A stretch of DNA of 64,000 bases from Gammaproteobacteria bacterium (GCA_021647705.1 JAKIUF010000003.1:116782-180781), one strand, 5' to 3'; counted from the stretch's first letter, positions 19,071 through 26,096 are shown. Translations and numbers: made by a program. The notes: a model not told the origin generated them from the sequence alone.

Positions 19071-19097
19071 GACAACTCAGCATTACGAAATGTGACA
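19071..19097 (-). promoter_or_regulatory. ECF41-type promoter (TGTCACA-N16-TGTC)
   Basis: On the minus strand TGTCACA (19097-19091) is followed after exactly 16 bases by TGTC (19074-19071), about 32 bases before the azoreductase start. As I recall it, the ECF41 target consensus is TGTCACA at -35 and CGTC at -10 with this spacing. One base of the -10 differs. This indicates autoregulation of the operon. Confidence 0.75.
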
Positions 19098-19111
19098 GAA
19101 CTCGACAAAAG

Positions 19112-19176
19112 GCGCTAACGTCTAAGCACTTATACCCCGCGCGCAGTTCAGCATGGAGTATAAATGTCTGTTGGGC
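19112..19176. other. Short attC-like palindrome
   Basis: GCTAACG at the left and GTTGGGC (19170-19176) at the right enclose arms CACTTATACCCC and GGAGTATAAATG that pair with each other. Size and end sequences resemble a short integron attC site, though the outer boxes deviate from the RYYYAAC/GTTRRRY rule. The left arm is repeated almost exactly at 20283 after vapC. Confidence 0.45.
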
Positions 19177-19324
19177 TATGCTTCCTCTATCGGAGTAGCA
19201 GACTATGGGGTTTGTCGAAGGGCGATAATACCGTTATGGCTGAAATCATGTTTTACAAGGCTGTTTTCTTAACCATTTTTAGCTCTGTTATTCATTTAGG
19301 CTGTTTGTTGTTTAACGTGTTATA

Positions 19325-19349
19325 GCATTAAAGGACTCTGCCCCTTAAG
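19325..19349 (+). repeat. Palindromic GGGCTCxGACCCC repeat, copy 2 (degenerate)
   Basis: TTAAAGGACTCTGCCCCTTAAG is a diverged version of the palindrome at 20327-20350. Both lie downstream of the same TAACGTCTAAGCAxTTAT arm, so the two tracts are homologous, with about 150 extra bases in this one. Confidence 0.4.
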
Positions 19350-19370
19350 ATCAGGGCATTTTTAAAGGAT

Positions 19371-19554
19371 AAAAAACTCGGCCGCAAGCGACCGAGTTTT
19401 AAGAACCCAACGGCTCTATCGCTTCGCGATAAAAACATGAAAAAATTGGAGACTCTGTACATTTATGTACATCACAGAAATATCCCAAGAGCTGGATAGT
19501 ATCGACTGGGACAGGCCCCAGTCACACTATCCAGCTCGGGGGTAAGCCCCCGAG
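19371..19554 (-). ncRNA. Highly structured intergenic segment, candidate non-coding RNA
   Basis: Five hairpins lie within 185 bases. On the minus strand in order: CTCGGGGG/CCCCCGAG (19535-19554); a 45-base two-part stem GCTGGATAGT...GACTGGG/CCCAGTC...ACTATCCAGC (19491-19535); GTACAT/ATGTAC (19457-19470); ATCGC/GCGAT (19418-19430); and a terminator-like AACTCGG/CCGAGTT followed by a T run (19374-19400). No open frame explains this. The end hairpin with six U favours minus-strand transcription. No known RNA family was recognised and no reverse transcriptase is adjacent. Confidence 0.4.
19374..19400 (-). terminator. Terminator-like hairpin closing the structured segment
   Basis: On the minus strand AAACTCGG, a ten-base loop and CCGAGTTTTTT form a GC-rich stem followed by six T. 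On the plus strand the U-tract is only four bases. No protein gene ends here, so it probably belongs to a small transcript. Confidence 0.55.
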
Positions 19555-19576
19555 ATTTACGCTACACGGTTAAATC

Positions 19577-19589
19577 TGTCAATTTGACA
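19577..19589. promoter_or_regulatory. Palindrome upstream of vapBC, possible operator
   Basis: TGTCAATTTGACA is a perfect palindrome around one central base, 56 bases before the vapB start. VapB-type antitoxins bind palindromes in their own promoters, so this is a plausible operator; no binding data can be inferred. Confidence 0.35.
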
Positions 19590-19645
19590 AACATTTGAGT
19601 AAGCCCTATAGTTCTTACAATTATCTTACTTAAGGGTCGAGTTTA

Positions 19646-19900
19646 GTGGAAACAACCAAATTATCTAGTAAAGGCCAAGTTATTATACCCAAACCATTGA
19701 GAAGCGCACATCATTGGGAAACAGGACAAGAGCTTGTGGTAATTGACATGGGTGATGGAATATTGCTCAAGCCAAAAACTCCTTTTCCAGAATCAAGTAT
19801 TAAAGATGTAGCATCCTGCTTAAGATATGATGGGAAGGCTAAAACATTAGAAGACATGGAAGATGCGATTAAAACAGGAATTGGAGCTAAATATAAATGA
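19646..19900 (+). CDS. vapB: AbrB/MazE-family antitoxin (VapB-type)
   Basis: An 84-residue protein starting at GTG with AAGGG nine bases upstream. It shows the swapped-hairpin AbrB fold: TTKLSSKGQVIIPKPLRSAHHWETGQELVVIDMGDGILLKP. The C-terminal part (about 45-84) would wrap the toxin. It overlaps the toxin gene by four bases (ATGA). Together they form a type II toxin-antitoxin module that keeps the toxin silent and represses its own promoter. The region is AT-rich compared with the housekeeping genes. Confidence 0.85.
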   Translation: METTKLSSKGQVIIPKPLRSAHHWETGQELVVIDMGDGILLKPKTPFPESSIKDVASCLRYDGKAKTLEDMEDAIKTGIGAKYK

Positions 19901-20286
19901 TTGCTGTTGATGTCAATATAATCATTAGGTTTCTTACACGAGATGATGAAAGACAGTACAAGAAATCTTTTGCAATATTTAATAAGCAAGAAATTTTCAT
20001 TTCAGATACGGTAATTTTAGAAACTGAATGGGTTCTAAGATATGCATACAAATTTTTGCCTAAAGATATATCTAATGCTTTCATAAATTTATTTGGTTTA
20101 AGAAATGTCCATTTATCAAACCCTACATTTATCGCACAAGCTATTGGGTGGCATAATCTGGGAATAGATTTTTCAGATGCAATGCATTTAACTCAATGTC
20201 AACAATTTGAAAAGTTTTACACGTTCGACAAAAAATTTATATCAAAAGCGAAAAAGTTAACAGCTTGTGAAGTTACACTGCCCTAA
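19897..20286 (+). CDS. vapC: PIN-domain ribonuclease toxin (VapC-type)
   Basis: A 129-residue PIN protein. The acidic residues expected in the active site are present: Asp5 (MIAVDVN), Glu42 (LETEWVLR), Asp91/Asp94 (IDFSDAMHL) and Asp111 (YTFDKKF), so it appears active. VapC toxins cut tRNA or rRNA when freed from the antitoxin. It is coupled to vapB. Its stop overlaps CCCTAACGTCTAAGC, which looks like the R''-L'' half of an attC site, consistent with an origin as an integron cassette. Confidence 0.85.
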   Translation: MIAVDVNIIIRFLTRDDERQYKKSFAIFNKQEIFISDTVILETEWVLRYAYKFLPKDISNAFINLFGLRNVHLSNPTFIAQAIGWHNLGIDFSDAMHLTQCQQFEKFYTFDKKFISKAKKLTACEVTLP

Positions 20287-20350
20287 CGTCTAAGCATTTA
20301 TGCCCCGTGAGAAGTTCTATTTTATGCTTTAAGGGCTCTGACCCCTTAAG
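20281..20350 (+). other. attC-like left half plus palindromic repeat copy 3 after vapC
   Basis: CCTAACGTCTAAGCATTTATGCCCCG (20282 on, shown in two parts: CCTAACGTCTAAG and CATTTATGCCCCG) repeats the left arm at 19116. It is followed at 20327-20350 by the palindrome TTAAGGG-CTCTGA-CCCCTTAA. The attC right half is missing. Confidence 0.4.
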
Positions 20351-20460
20351 TGAACGCTTTGAATATATGTCTCTACTTCTTCAAATCCTGAAGATTCATA
20401 TAATGACTTAAAGTCAGTCATTTTCATCTTCTTTTGCCCACTGACGTTTATCCCACGCAG
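20329..20460 (-). pseudogene. DUF1697 protein remnant joined to an attC-like arm
   Basis: On the minus strand the frame encodes LRGINVSGQKKMKMTDFKSLYES, then SGFEEVETYIQS, after which it diverges and stops. This is the N-terminal signature of DUF1697 proteins (LLRGINVGG.KK..M..L...ES.GF..V.TYIQSGN). Only about 40 of 170-180 residues remain. The codons for LRGIN run straight into the palindromic arm of the attC-like site at 20440-20559, so the gene start has been replaced by recombination. Confidence 0.6.
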
Positions 20461-20559
20461 TTGCGATGCAAATTTTGGTTCTTTTGTGCCATAATAAAGC
20501 ATAGCGGAATGCACAAAAGAACCAAAATTTGCATCGTCCACTGGAACGTTTTGTTATGC
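20440..20559 (-). other. attC-like integron site, one end degenerate
   Basis: Long complementary arms (GATGCAAATTTTGGTTCTTTTGTGC and its reverse complement, about 25 bp) enclose a 20-base loop. The right end GTCCACTGGAACGTTTTGTTATGC matches the end of the canonical site at 24845 (GTCCACTGGAGC...GTTAGGC) and carries the GTTATGC core (20553-20559). The other end reads GGGATAAACG instead of a GTTRRRY core, where it merges into DUF1697 codons. Confidence 0.6.
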
Positions 20560-20672
20560 GTTTATTGTACGAAATATTATCATAAATAAGCTCAATAACA
20601 GCTTACAGCCATAATCGGTCATTTTGGTAGGCTAGGTGATACGTTATATAATGTAACTTGGCGTTAGCATTA

Positions 20673-20747
20673 TTACGGCTTTTCGATTATAAAGGCATCA
20701 TATTCCGCGAATTTCTGGTAGTCTGCGATATTCAATGTAATGGAGCG
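20673..20747 (-). pseudogene. Possible C-terminal remnant of a PIN-domain toxin
   Basis: The minus strand encodes ITLNIADYQKFAEYDAFII followed by EKP and a stop. Many VapC-type toxins end with a similar TLNxxDFxxF segment. The stop is followed by TAATGCTAACG, like a cassette end. The fragment is short and the call is tentative. Confidence 0.25.
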
Positions 20748-20947
20748 GTGGTTTTATTTGCTCATTTGTTTGCCTGGGCATCACCAGCTAACCCATCACA
20801 ACATAAATATCTACATTTCATCACCTTAAAACGGTTACTAGGCTAGTTCTTCTCTTCTAGTTTCATATAGTGCCCTCCTCTGAATTTAAACATCAGGTGA
20901 TTTGCTATTCAATTAATCTAATTAATTATTGAGATCGGGAAATACCA

Positions 20948-21976
20948 ATGCATATAGAAATAATAACCACACCCAATGGAATGCTAAAAGAAAGCGGATT
21001 TGGCTCTCGAATGGCCTGTAACAGTGTTTTAACTGCAATTCAGCGGATGGGGTATAGCATAAAACTGAATGTGTGCGAAACAAAAGATAACTTGGATGAA
21101 ATAGTCAAAAGAAAGCCTGATTTAGTTGTCTTGGCGGTAAAGTATATTCCCGTTAAAAATAATGATGACATTTGGTTGTCTGATTATTTTTTCCAGCATG
21201 GAATTAATTGCACAGGATCAACAAGAGAAGTGCTAAAATTCGATTCCAACAAAGTGCTCGCTAAAACACATTTAGCAAACAAAGGTATTAATACGTCTAA
21301 TTATTTTATTGCAAGCCCTGGACAGTATAAAAAAGAAAATGAATTACCAATTACGTTTCCACTGTTTTTAAAGCCAATAGATGCAGCTAATGGTAATGGA
21401 ATTGATGATTTATCATTTGTAAAAAACTTTACAGACTACGAAAATAAAATAGTGTCACTATACGACTCATTCAATCAACCAATTTTGGTCGAGGAATATC
21501 TTGACGGTCGGGAGTTTACCGTTGCAATCATCAAAACATTCGATGATAAATTAATCGTATCTGCAGTTGAAGTAATTCCGCCAATATCAACTAATGGACT
21601 TAGGATTTTAGGCGCGCAGGCAAAAAAAGATGATTCTGAAAAACTCATAAAAATTGATGATAATGAAATAAGAAGTAGAGTAGCTACACTGGCTATTGAT
21701 GCTTTTAATGCTCTTGGTGTCAGGGACTTTGGGCGCATTGACATTAAAACCAAAAAAAATGGCGAGTGCTTTTTCATGGAAGCGAATCTGGTTCCGGGTA
21801 TGACCTTTGGTTCTAGTTATTTCCCTAAAGCATGTGAAATAGTTCATAAATTCTCTTACGATAAAGTGGTTGAATTACTATTAGCCGGAGGTCTTACCAG
21901 AGCTTCTGCAACCATACCTCCTAACATGCGCCCTGACTCAGAAGATAAATTCGTTGCCGTTGTAAAAAGCATTTGA
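20948..21976 (+). CDS. ATP-grasp ligase of the D-alanine--D-alanine ligase type
   Basis: This 342-residue protein has the ATP-grasp layout: an N-terminal Rossmann-like part with a serine/threonine-rich loop (INCTGSTREVLKFDSNKVLAK), central FPLFLKPIDAANGNGID, PILVEEYLDGREFTVAII, and the metal-binding end DFGRIDIK...CFFMEANLVPGMT. These are the marks of the Ddl superfamily. It is diverged from housekeeping Ddl and could make another dipeptide or amino-acid amide. An asparaginase gene follows in the same direction after 255 bases. The codon use is AT-rich, as in the whole island. Confidence 0.8.
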   Translation: MHIEIITTPNGMLKESGFGSRMACNSVLTAIQRMGYSIKLNVCETKDNLDEIVKRKPDLVVLAVKYIPVKNNDDIWLSDYFFQHGINCTGSTREVLKFDSNKVLAKTHLANKGINTSNYFIASPGQYKKENELPITFPLFLKPIDAANGNGIDDLSFVKNFTDYENKIVSLYDSFNQPILVEEYLDGREFTVAIIKTFDDKLIVSAVEVIPPISTNGLRILGAQAKKDDSEKLIKIDDNEIRSRVATLAIDAFNALGVRDFGRIDIKTKKNGECFFMEANLVPGMTFGSSYFPKACEIVHKFSYDKVVELLLAGGLTRASATIPPNMRPDSEDKFVAVVKSI

Positions 21977-22231
21977 TGATGATTCTGGAAAGTCTATTTG
22001 TATTGAAAGGCAAAGTTATATTTTTTATTAAATTTTTTCTGTGCAAGGGTGGCATCATCGCGCAGAAAGAACCTATTAGATCTTTCAATATGATGAAATA
22101 TTCCTCATGCTAGCTGATAGTTTTCTTATATCAGATTTATCGATCATAGCATTTGGCGAAAGTCGTCATAGACCGTAAAGTAATTATTAGCTAATTATAA
22201 TAATGCGAACGTATTGAGGAGTTCCATCTGC

Positions 22232-23254
22232 ATGCCCTATGAGCTTTTAGTCGAAGTTACACGTAACGGTACCGTCGAAAGCCAGCACTTTGGTTCTGCC
22301 GTCGTGTGTAATTTTAATGGCGACGTTGTACATAGCTGGGGAGACATCGAAAGCCTGGTATTTCCACGCTCTGCGCTAAAGCCGATGCTGGCTATTCACC
22401 TGGTTGAGAGCGGTGCAAGTGACCAATATACTCTAAGTGATGCAGAATTATCGCTAGCATGTTCGTCTCATCAGGGCGAACAAATACATCAAACTTTGAT
22501 AGAGTCATGGCTAAATCGCCTGGGATTAACTGAGGATCATTTAGCCTGTGGTGCTGCGCTTCCTGAAAGTACTGAGCGTGCCTATCAGCTGTTAGCCGAT
22601 GGGCAACAAGGTTGTCGAATACATCATAATTGTTCAGGCAAGCACGTCGGATTTTTAACCGCGGCATTGCACTTGAATTTACCAATGGATAATTACCACC
22701 TGCTTGAACACCCATTGCAACAATTATCGTTGGATATACTTTCCGATCTGGCTGATATTGATCTTAAACAGTATCCAATAGGGATCGATGGCTGTGGATT
22801 ACCTGCACCCACAATGCCTTTGCTGCAGCTTGGACGCACCGTGGCCCGCTTCGCTAATCCTGCAGATTTGTCAGATTATCGCGCGCAAGCAATTTATCGA
22901 CTTCACGAGGCTATCACCAATGAGCCCTTATATATTGCCGGGCATGGAACTGTTGTCAGTGAGTTGAACGACGTTACAAAAGGTACTGTGCTGGCTAAAA
23001 CTGGTGCCGAGGGTGTTCTCATTGCAGCTTTACCTGAACGAGGCTTGGGGGTTGCATTAAAAATAGCGGATGGAAGTGCACGTGCAAGCTCAATAGCATT
23101 ATTGGCAATCCTTGACCATCTCGGCGCTTTATCTGATAAAGAGAAACATAAACTTCAGGCTCATATCTCTCCAACGATAATAAACTCAAGAGACTTAATC
23201 GTTGGAAATATTCGCCCAGCCGCATCCTGGTTATCAGGACTCAATAGTAATTGA
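22232..23254 (+). CDS. Type II-like L-asparaginase (Rhizobium ReAII family)
   Basis: I start at the ATG at 22232 because GAGGAG lies ten bases upstream. The 340-residue protein carries the conserved segments of the ReAII asparaginase family, structurally of the beta-lactamase type: RNGTVESQHFGSAVV, FPRSALKPMLAIHLVESGA, SLACSSHQGE, HHNCSGKHVGFL, IGIDGCGLPAPTMPL and AKTGAEGVLIAALPERGLG. It should release ammonia from asparagine or a related amide. Its place behind an ATP-grasp ligase suggests a linked amide or amino-acid metabolism, but the genes are separated and the link is inference. Confidence 0.88.
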   Translation: MPYELLVEVTRNGTVESQHFGSAVVCNFNGDVVHSWGDIESLVFPRSALKPMLAIHLVESGASDQYTLSDAELSLACSSHQGEQIHQTLIESWLNRLGLTEDHLACGAALPESTERAYQLLADGQQGCRIHHNCSGKHVGFLTAALHLNLPMDNYHLLEHPLQQLSLDILSDLADIDLKQYPIGIDGCGLPAPTMPLLQLGRTVARFANPADLSDYRAQAIYRLHEAITNEPLYIAGHGTVVSELNDVTKGTVLAKTGAEGVLIAALPERGLGVALKIADGSARASSIALLAILDHLGALSDKEKHKLQAHISPTIINSRDLIVGNIRPAASWLSGLNSN

Positions 23255-23362
23255 CAGTTAATTGGAGACTGAATTGAGTCGCGGATAGGGACACCAATAA
23301 CTTAATAACTTTTCGAAACAAACCACTAAGTTATCGATACCCCTCTTTATAACAGTAGATGA

Positions 23363-23438
23363 TAGAGTGAAAAAGGACACCCATTAAATAAAAGCCTTTC
23401 TAGAGTGAAAAAGGACACCCATTAAATAAAAGCCTTTC
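23363..23438 (+). repeat. Exact 38-base tandem duplication
   Basis: The 38-base unit beginning TAGAGTGAAAAAGGACACCC occurs twice head to tail (23363-23400 and 23401-23438) with no mismatch. It contains GGACACCCATTAA, which recurs inverted at 24716-24730 on the other side of the transposase gene. Confidence 0.9.
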
Positions 23439-23617
23439 TCAAACCTATTCTCCAGAAAATATATGAAAAACATGAGCAAGAATTTCTGATTTTACCCAAC
23501 ACGGAAAAAAATTGTGAATTTTCCGACAAGCGCGCTGATTTTCTGGGCCGCAGATAACAGGAAGTCTTCACCGTCTACTCAGGTGACTTGAAAAGAAAAA
23601 GATGAATTGAGTGAAAG

Positions 23618-24644
23618 CTACGTAGGTAATAGCTGCTTGTAAACACACTTGCCCGCTGACTGTCCTTTCATCCAACACTGTCCCAGTCGATGGGCAAACT
23701 GTTTCAGTTTGTCCATCGCGCCTACAGCTCGGAAGAATCGTTGGTCGTAGTGATTGATCATATCCAGCCAAGCCTTGTTGTTCAATCCCCAGCCTGGCTA
23801 ATATGGGAGGTAAGTTATCAGCAATCGCTCCAGCTTTATCATCACGTATGGCCCGACCACTCCAGTCCACGAGTTCCAGGTAATCCGTATATGAAAAGGC
23901 GATACCTTCGGGCTGGTCTTTGTGTTCGTCTCCAATGAAATCGGCCAGTTTGACGTTCGTCGGGGAGGAGTGTGATTGAGCTTGTTCAGGGGGTGATATT
24001 ACGTGTTGATGGGCTTGTATCCGTGCCTGAATGGATGTGTAGTCTGAGGTTTCCGGGGTGGGGTTGATACCCGCCCGTATAGGGTTAAGATCCACATAGC
24101 TCATACAGGTAAGCAAAGCTTGCTCATCCAGCAGAGCTTGGCTTTTATAGCGTCCTTCCCAGAACCGTCCTGTGCAGTTGTCTTCTGTATTGGCTTGTCG
24201 AGCGAGAGACTCATTTAAACAGCGCATGAACCAGCCCAGATCCGTCAAACGGCTGCGCCACTCCTGTACAAGTTCAGTCACGAGCTTTTGCTCCGCTTTA
24301 ATCAACCGTTCTCCTTTCCGCATTCGATCAATTAACAAGGGTGCCTTGAATAACTGGGTCCAGAGTTCAACCACCATTTCATCAGACCATGCCTGAGCCT
24401 GAGGTTGGTTAATGTGCAGGACCAAATGGTAATGATTACTCATGACCGCATAAGCACAGACATCGATAGAAAAAACACCAGCTAATTCAGCGAGTTTATC
24501 GACAACCCATTGTTTACGGTGTTCGTAATTTTGGCCGGAGAATTCATCGCTGCCACAGAGAAAAGCGCGGCGAACACAGCGTGAGATACAGTGGTAGTAG
24601 GGCGTTGAATCCAGACAGACCTGGTTTTTACGAGGGATTGGCAT
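23618..24644 (-). pseudogene. REP-associated tyrosine transposase (RAYT), frameshifted near the 3' end
   Basis: The IS200-like Y1 domain is clear: N-terminal YYHCISRCVRRAFLCG, AYAVMSNHYHLVLHI (metal-binding HxH) and RFWEGRYKSQALLDEQALLTCMSYVDLNPIRAG. The original frame runs on to 23568 but becomes unlike the family after LGIEQQG. One extra T near 23771 explains it: shifting there restores WLDMINHYDQRFFRAVGAM, DKLKQFAHRLGQCWMKG and an end at 23618. The gene is therefore probably inactive, unless frameshifting is used. Such transposases move REP sequences. Confidence 0.8.
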
Positions 24645-24748
24645 CCGTGCCTCCTTCTTTTCCGTGTGGGTAAAGTATGTTTCGTAATTTAACGAGGCTC
24701 GGTCTGGATGTCAATTAATTGATGGGTGTCTTATTTTGTTGCAATAAA

Positions 24749-24845
24749 ACCTAACGCCTTGCTCAGTGGCAGTTCAAAGTGGCACGTTTTTGCGAAAGCA
24801 AAACAAGTGCCGCTTTGAACTGTCCACTGGAGCTATTTGTTAGGC
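24749..24845 (-). other. Canonical integron attC site
   Basis: Read on the minus strand: R'' GCCTAAC (24845-24839), L'' AGCTCCAGTGGACAG, complementary arms TTCAAAGCGGCAC and GTGCCACTTTGAA around a loop, L' CTGCCACTGAGC and R' GTTAGGT (24755-24749). The 97-base length, conserved end boxes and imperfect palindrome are those of a cassette attC. The stop codon of the gene ending at 24848 abuts it by two bases. Confidence 0.85.
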
Positions 24846-24847
24846 AA

Positions 24848-25615
24848 TTATTCATTGTCTCTCATATCATAGGCGGCAATATACCTATAATTTTCAAGCT
24901 CGTACTCTTTAATTAATGATTTTATATAGCGAGCATCTAATTCAAGCGGATGAGCTTTTAACAGGTAATTTATATACTTAGGTGTGGCTACATCTTCGCC
25001 TTCTGATTCGGTTGCATTAAAATAAGTTTCAAAGTAATCACTGTGAAAGGATAACGGGCAACAGAATATACAATGAAATGGGTTGCTCTTTTTTAATATA
25101 TTATTCTTTGATACTCTCTTCCCGTATTTTCCATCTGCGAATTTTTCTATATCGTTAGCGCAAGCCAAAAATACACCGCAATCATGAACGCCATTACTAC
25201 GACACATGGTTCTTGTTTTTTTATCAGGCAGACTATAAAAAACGTAAAAAGGTAATTTATTATTTAACGCGGCGTAACTTAATAGCTTATTCATTTGCCC
25301 TTTGGTATTTTTAGGGTAATTCAATTTACTGACATAAGCGTCATATGGCTTTATAAACTTTTTAGCTTGTATTACTAGAGGGTAGCTTTTTTTCTTACCT
25401 ATCAACCAAATCTCCATTTCGAAGTCAGCGCCAGAAACCTTACTCTCTTCCTGCCGTGTAAATGTTGATACGCTAATGGATTTAAATCTTTTATCTATTT
25501 CTTTCCACTTCCACACCAAATAATCAGTAATTGATTCCTCTTTCACATCACCTACATTCAATAGAAATTCTTTTATTTCCTTTGTAAGCTCTCGATTACT
25601 CTGACAGAGATTCAT
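24848..25615 (-). CDS. DUF6615-like protein, possible PD-(D/E)xK nuclease fold, integron cassette gene
   Basis: A 255-residue protein starting ATG behind AAGGAAACGC. The segment SGADFEMEIWLIGKKKSYPLVIQAKKF has the spacing of a restriction-endonuclease-like core (Asp ... QxK), and the later FYVFYS and CGVFLACA fit DUF6615 proteins as I remember them. No signal or membrane segment. It is the single gene of a cassette: an attC R' box (GTTAGGC at 25638-25632) lies 16 bases before the start and a full attC begins two bases after the stop. Such cassettes often carry phage-defence or toxin genes; the activity here is inference. Confidence 0.65.
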   Translation of the reverse strand: MNLCQSNRELTKEIKEFLLNVGDVKEESITDYLVWKWKEIDKRFKSISVSTFTRQEESKVSGADFEMEIWLIGKKKSYPLVIQAKKFIKPYDAYVSKLNYPKNTKGQMNKLLSYAALNNKLPFYVFYSLPDKKTRTMCRSNGVHDCGVFLACANDIEKFADGKYGKRVSKNNILKKSNPFHCIFCCPLSFHSDYFETYFNATESEGEDVATPKYINYLLKAHPLELDARYIKSLIKEYELENYRYIAAYDMRDNE

Positions 25616-25631
25616 GCGTTTCCTTTTTTTT

Positions 25632-25638
25632 GCCTAAC
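25632..25638 (-). other. Upstream cassette boundary (attC R' core GTTAGGC)
   Basis: On the minus strand GTTAGGC immediately precedes the DUF6615-like gene. It marks where the cassette joined the previous attC. The rest of that site is not a clear palindrome; the R2 repeat occupies its place. Confidence 0.5.
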
Positions 25639-25651
25639 AGTTAATGGCCAC

Positions 25652-25759
25652 CTCCGAGGGGGATAACCCCGCTCAAAAAATCACCAATTTATCCACCGGT
25701 TGTTTCCGGCTCCGTTAAATACTCCAGTAAACCTATCAAAGAATCAACCACTTATCACG
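25652..25759 (+). repeat. Paired repeat R2, right copy
   Basis: Matches 16806-16915 over about 110 bases, with the blocks GGATAACCCCG, GGCTCCGTTAAATACTCC and TAAACCTAT conserved. It lies next to a cassette boundary. It may be a decayed attC-associated sequence or an independent repeat that marks both edges of the island. Confidence 0.6.
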
Positions 25760-26071
25760 GTATGATTTTTGCTGTGAACGAGCAGTATACAACTCCAGGC
25801 TGGATATTGAGTGGGAAAATAAGACATTTTGGGGATATCACACGGGGTATTTTCCAGTGTGAATTTGTTTGTTTTTGCACACTTTGTTTTTTCATGCTTT
25901 TTAAAAGCAATCTTATTCAATAAGATAAGTAAATTTCTAAAGAATTTTTCCCTGCGGAATATTGGGGTGTGGCCGGGATATTGAATGTAGAAATACCCCA
26001 AAGCGGGAAAATATTCCGTTTGCAATTGCGGGACATAAGAAATGCTGTATAAAATATCAGCATCAAAAACC

Positions 26072-26092
26072 CCGGAGGTGTCTTTACACCGG
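26072..26092 (+). other. Hairpin in the 25.8-26.1 kb spacer
   Basis: CCGGAGGTGT, CTTT and ACACCGG form a stem-loop just beyond the end of the transglutaminase gene. It lacks a U-tract on either strand, so termination is uncertain. The rest of the spacer (25760-26070) is AT-rich and shows no supported gene. Confidence 0.35.
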
Positions 26093-26096
26093 TCTC

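Larger units (their letters stand above)
23363..24730 (-). mobile_element. RAYT-type element with inverted GGACACCCAT ends
   Basis: The transposase gene is bracketed by GACACCCATTAAATAA on the left (duplicated) and TTAATTGATGGGTGTC on the right. These are inverted copies differing at a few positions. This suggests the boundaries of a REP-associated tyrosine transposase element or its target sites. It sits against an integron attC site at 24749. Confidence 0.6.

Noticed and set aside
19371..19554. Retron msr-msd interpretation of the structured segment
   Set aside because: Long stems fit superficially, but no reverse transcriptase gene lies within several kilobases and no typical branching-G context was recognised.
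20658..20846. Open frame of 62 codons on the plus strand
   Set aside because: It lies opposite the probable PIN-toxin remnant and has no supported start or similarity.
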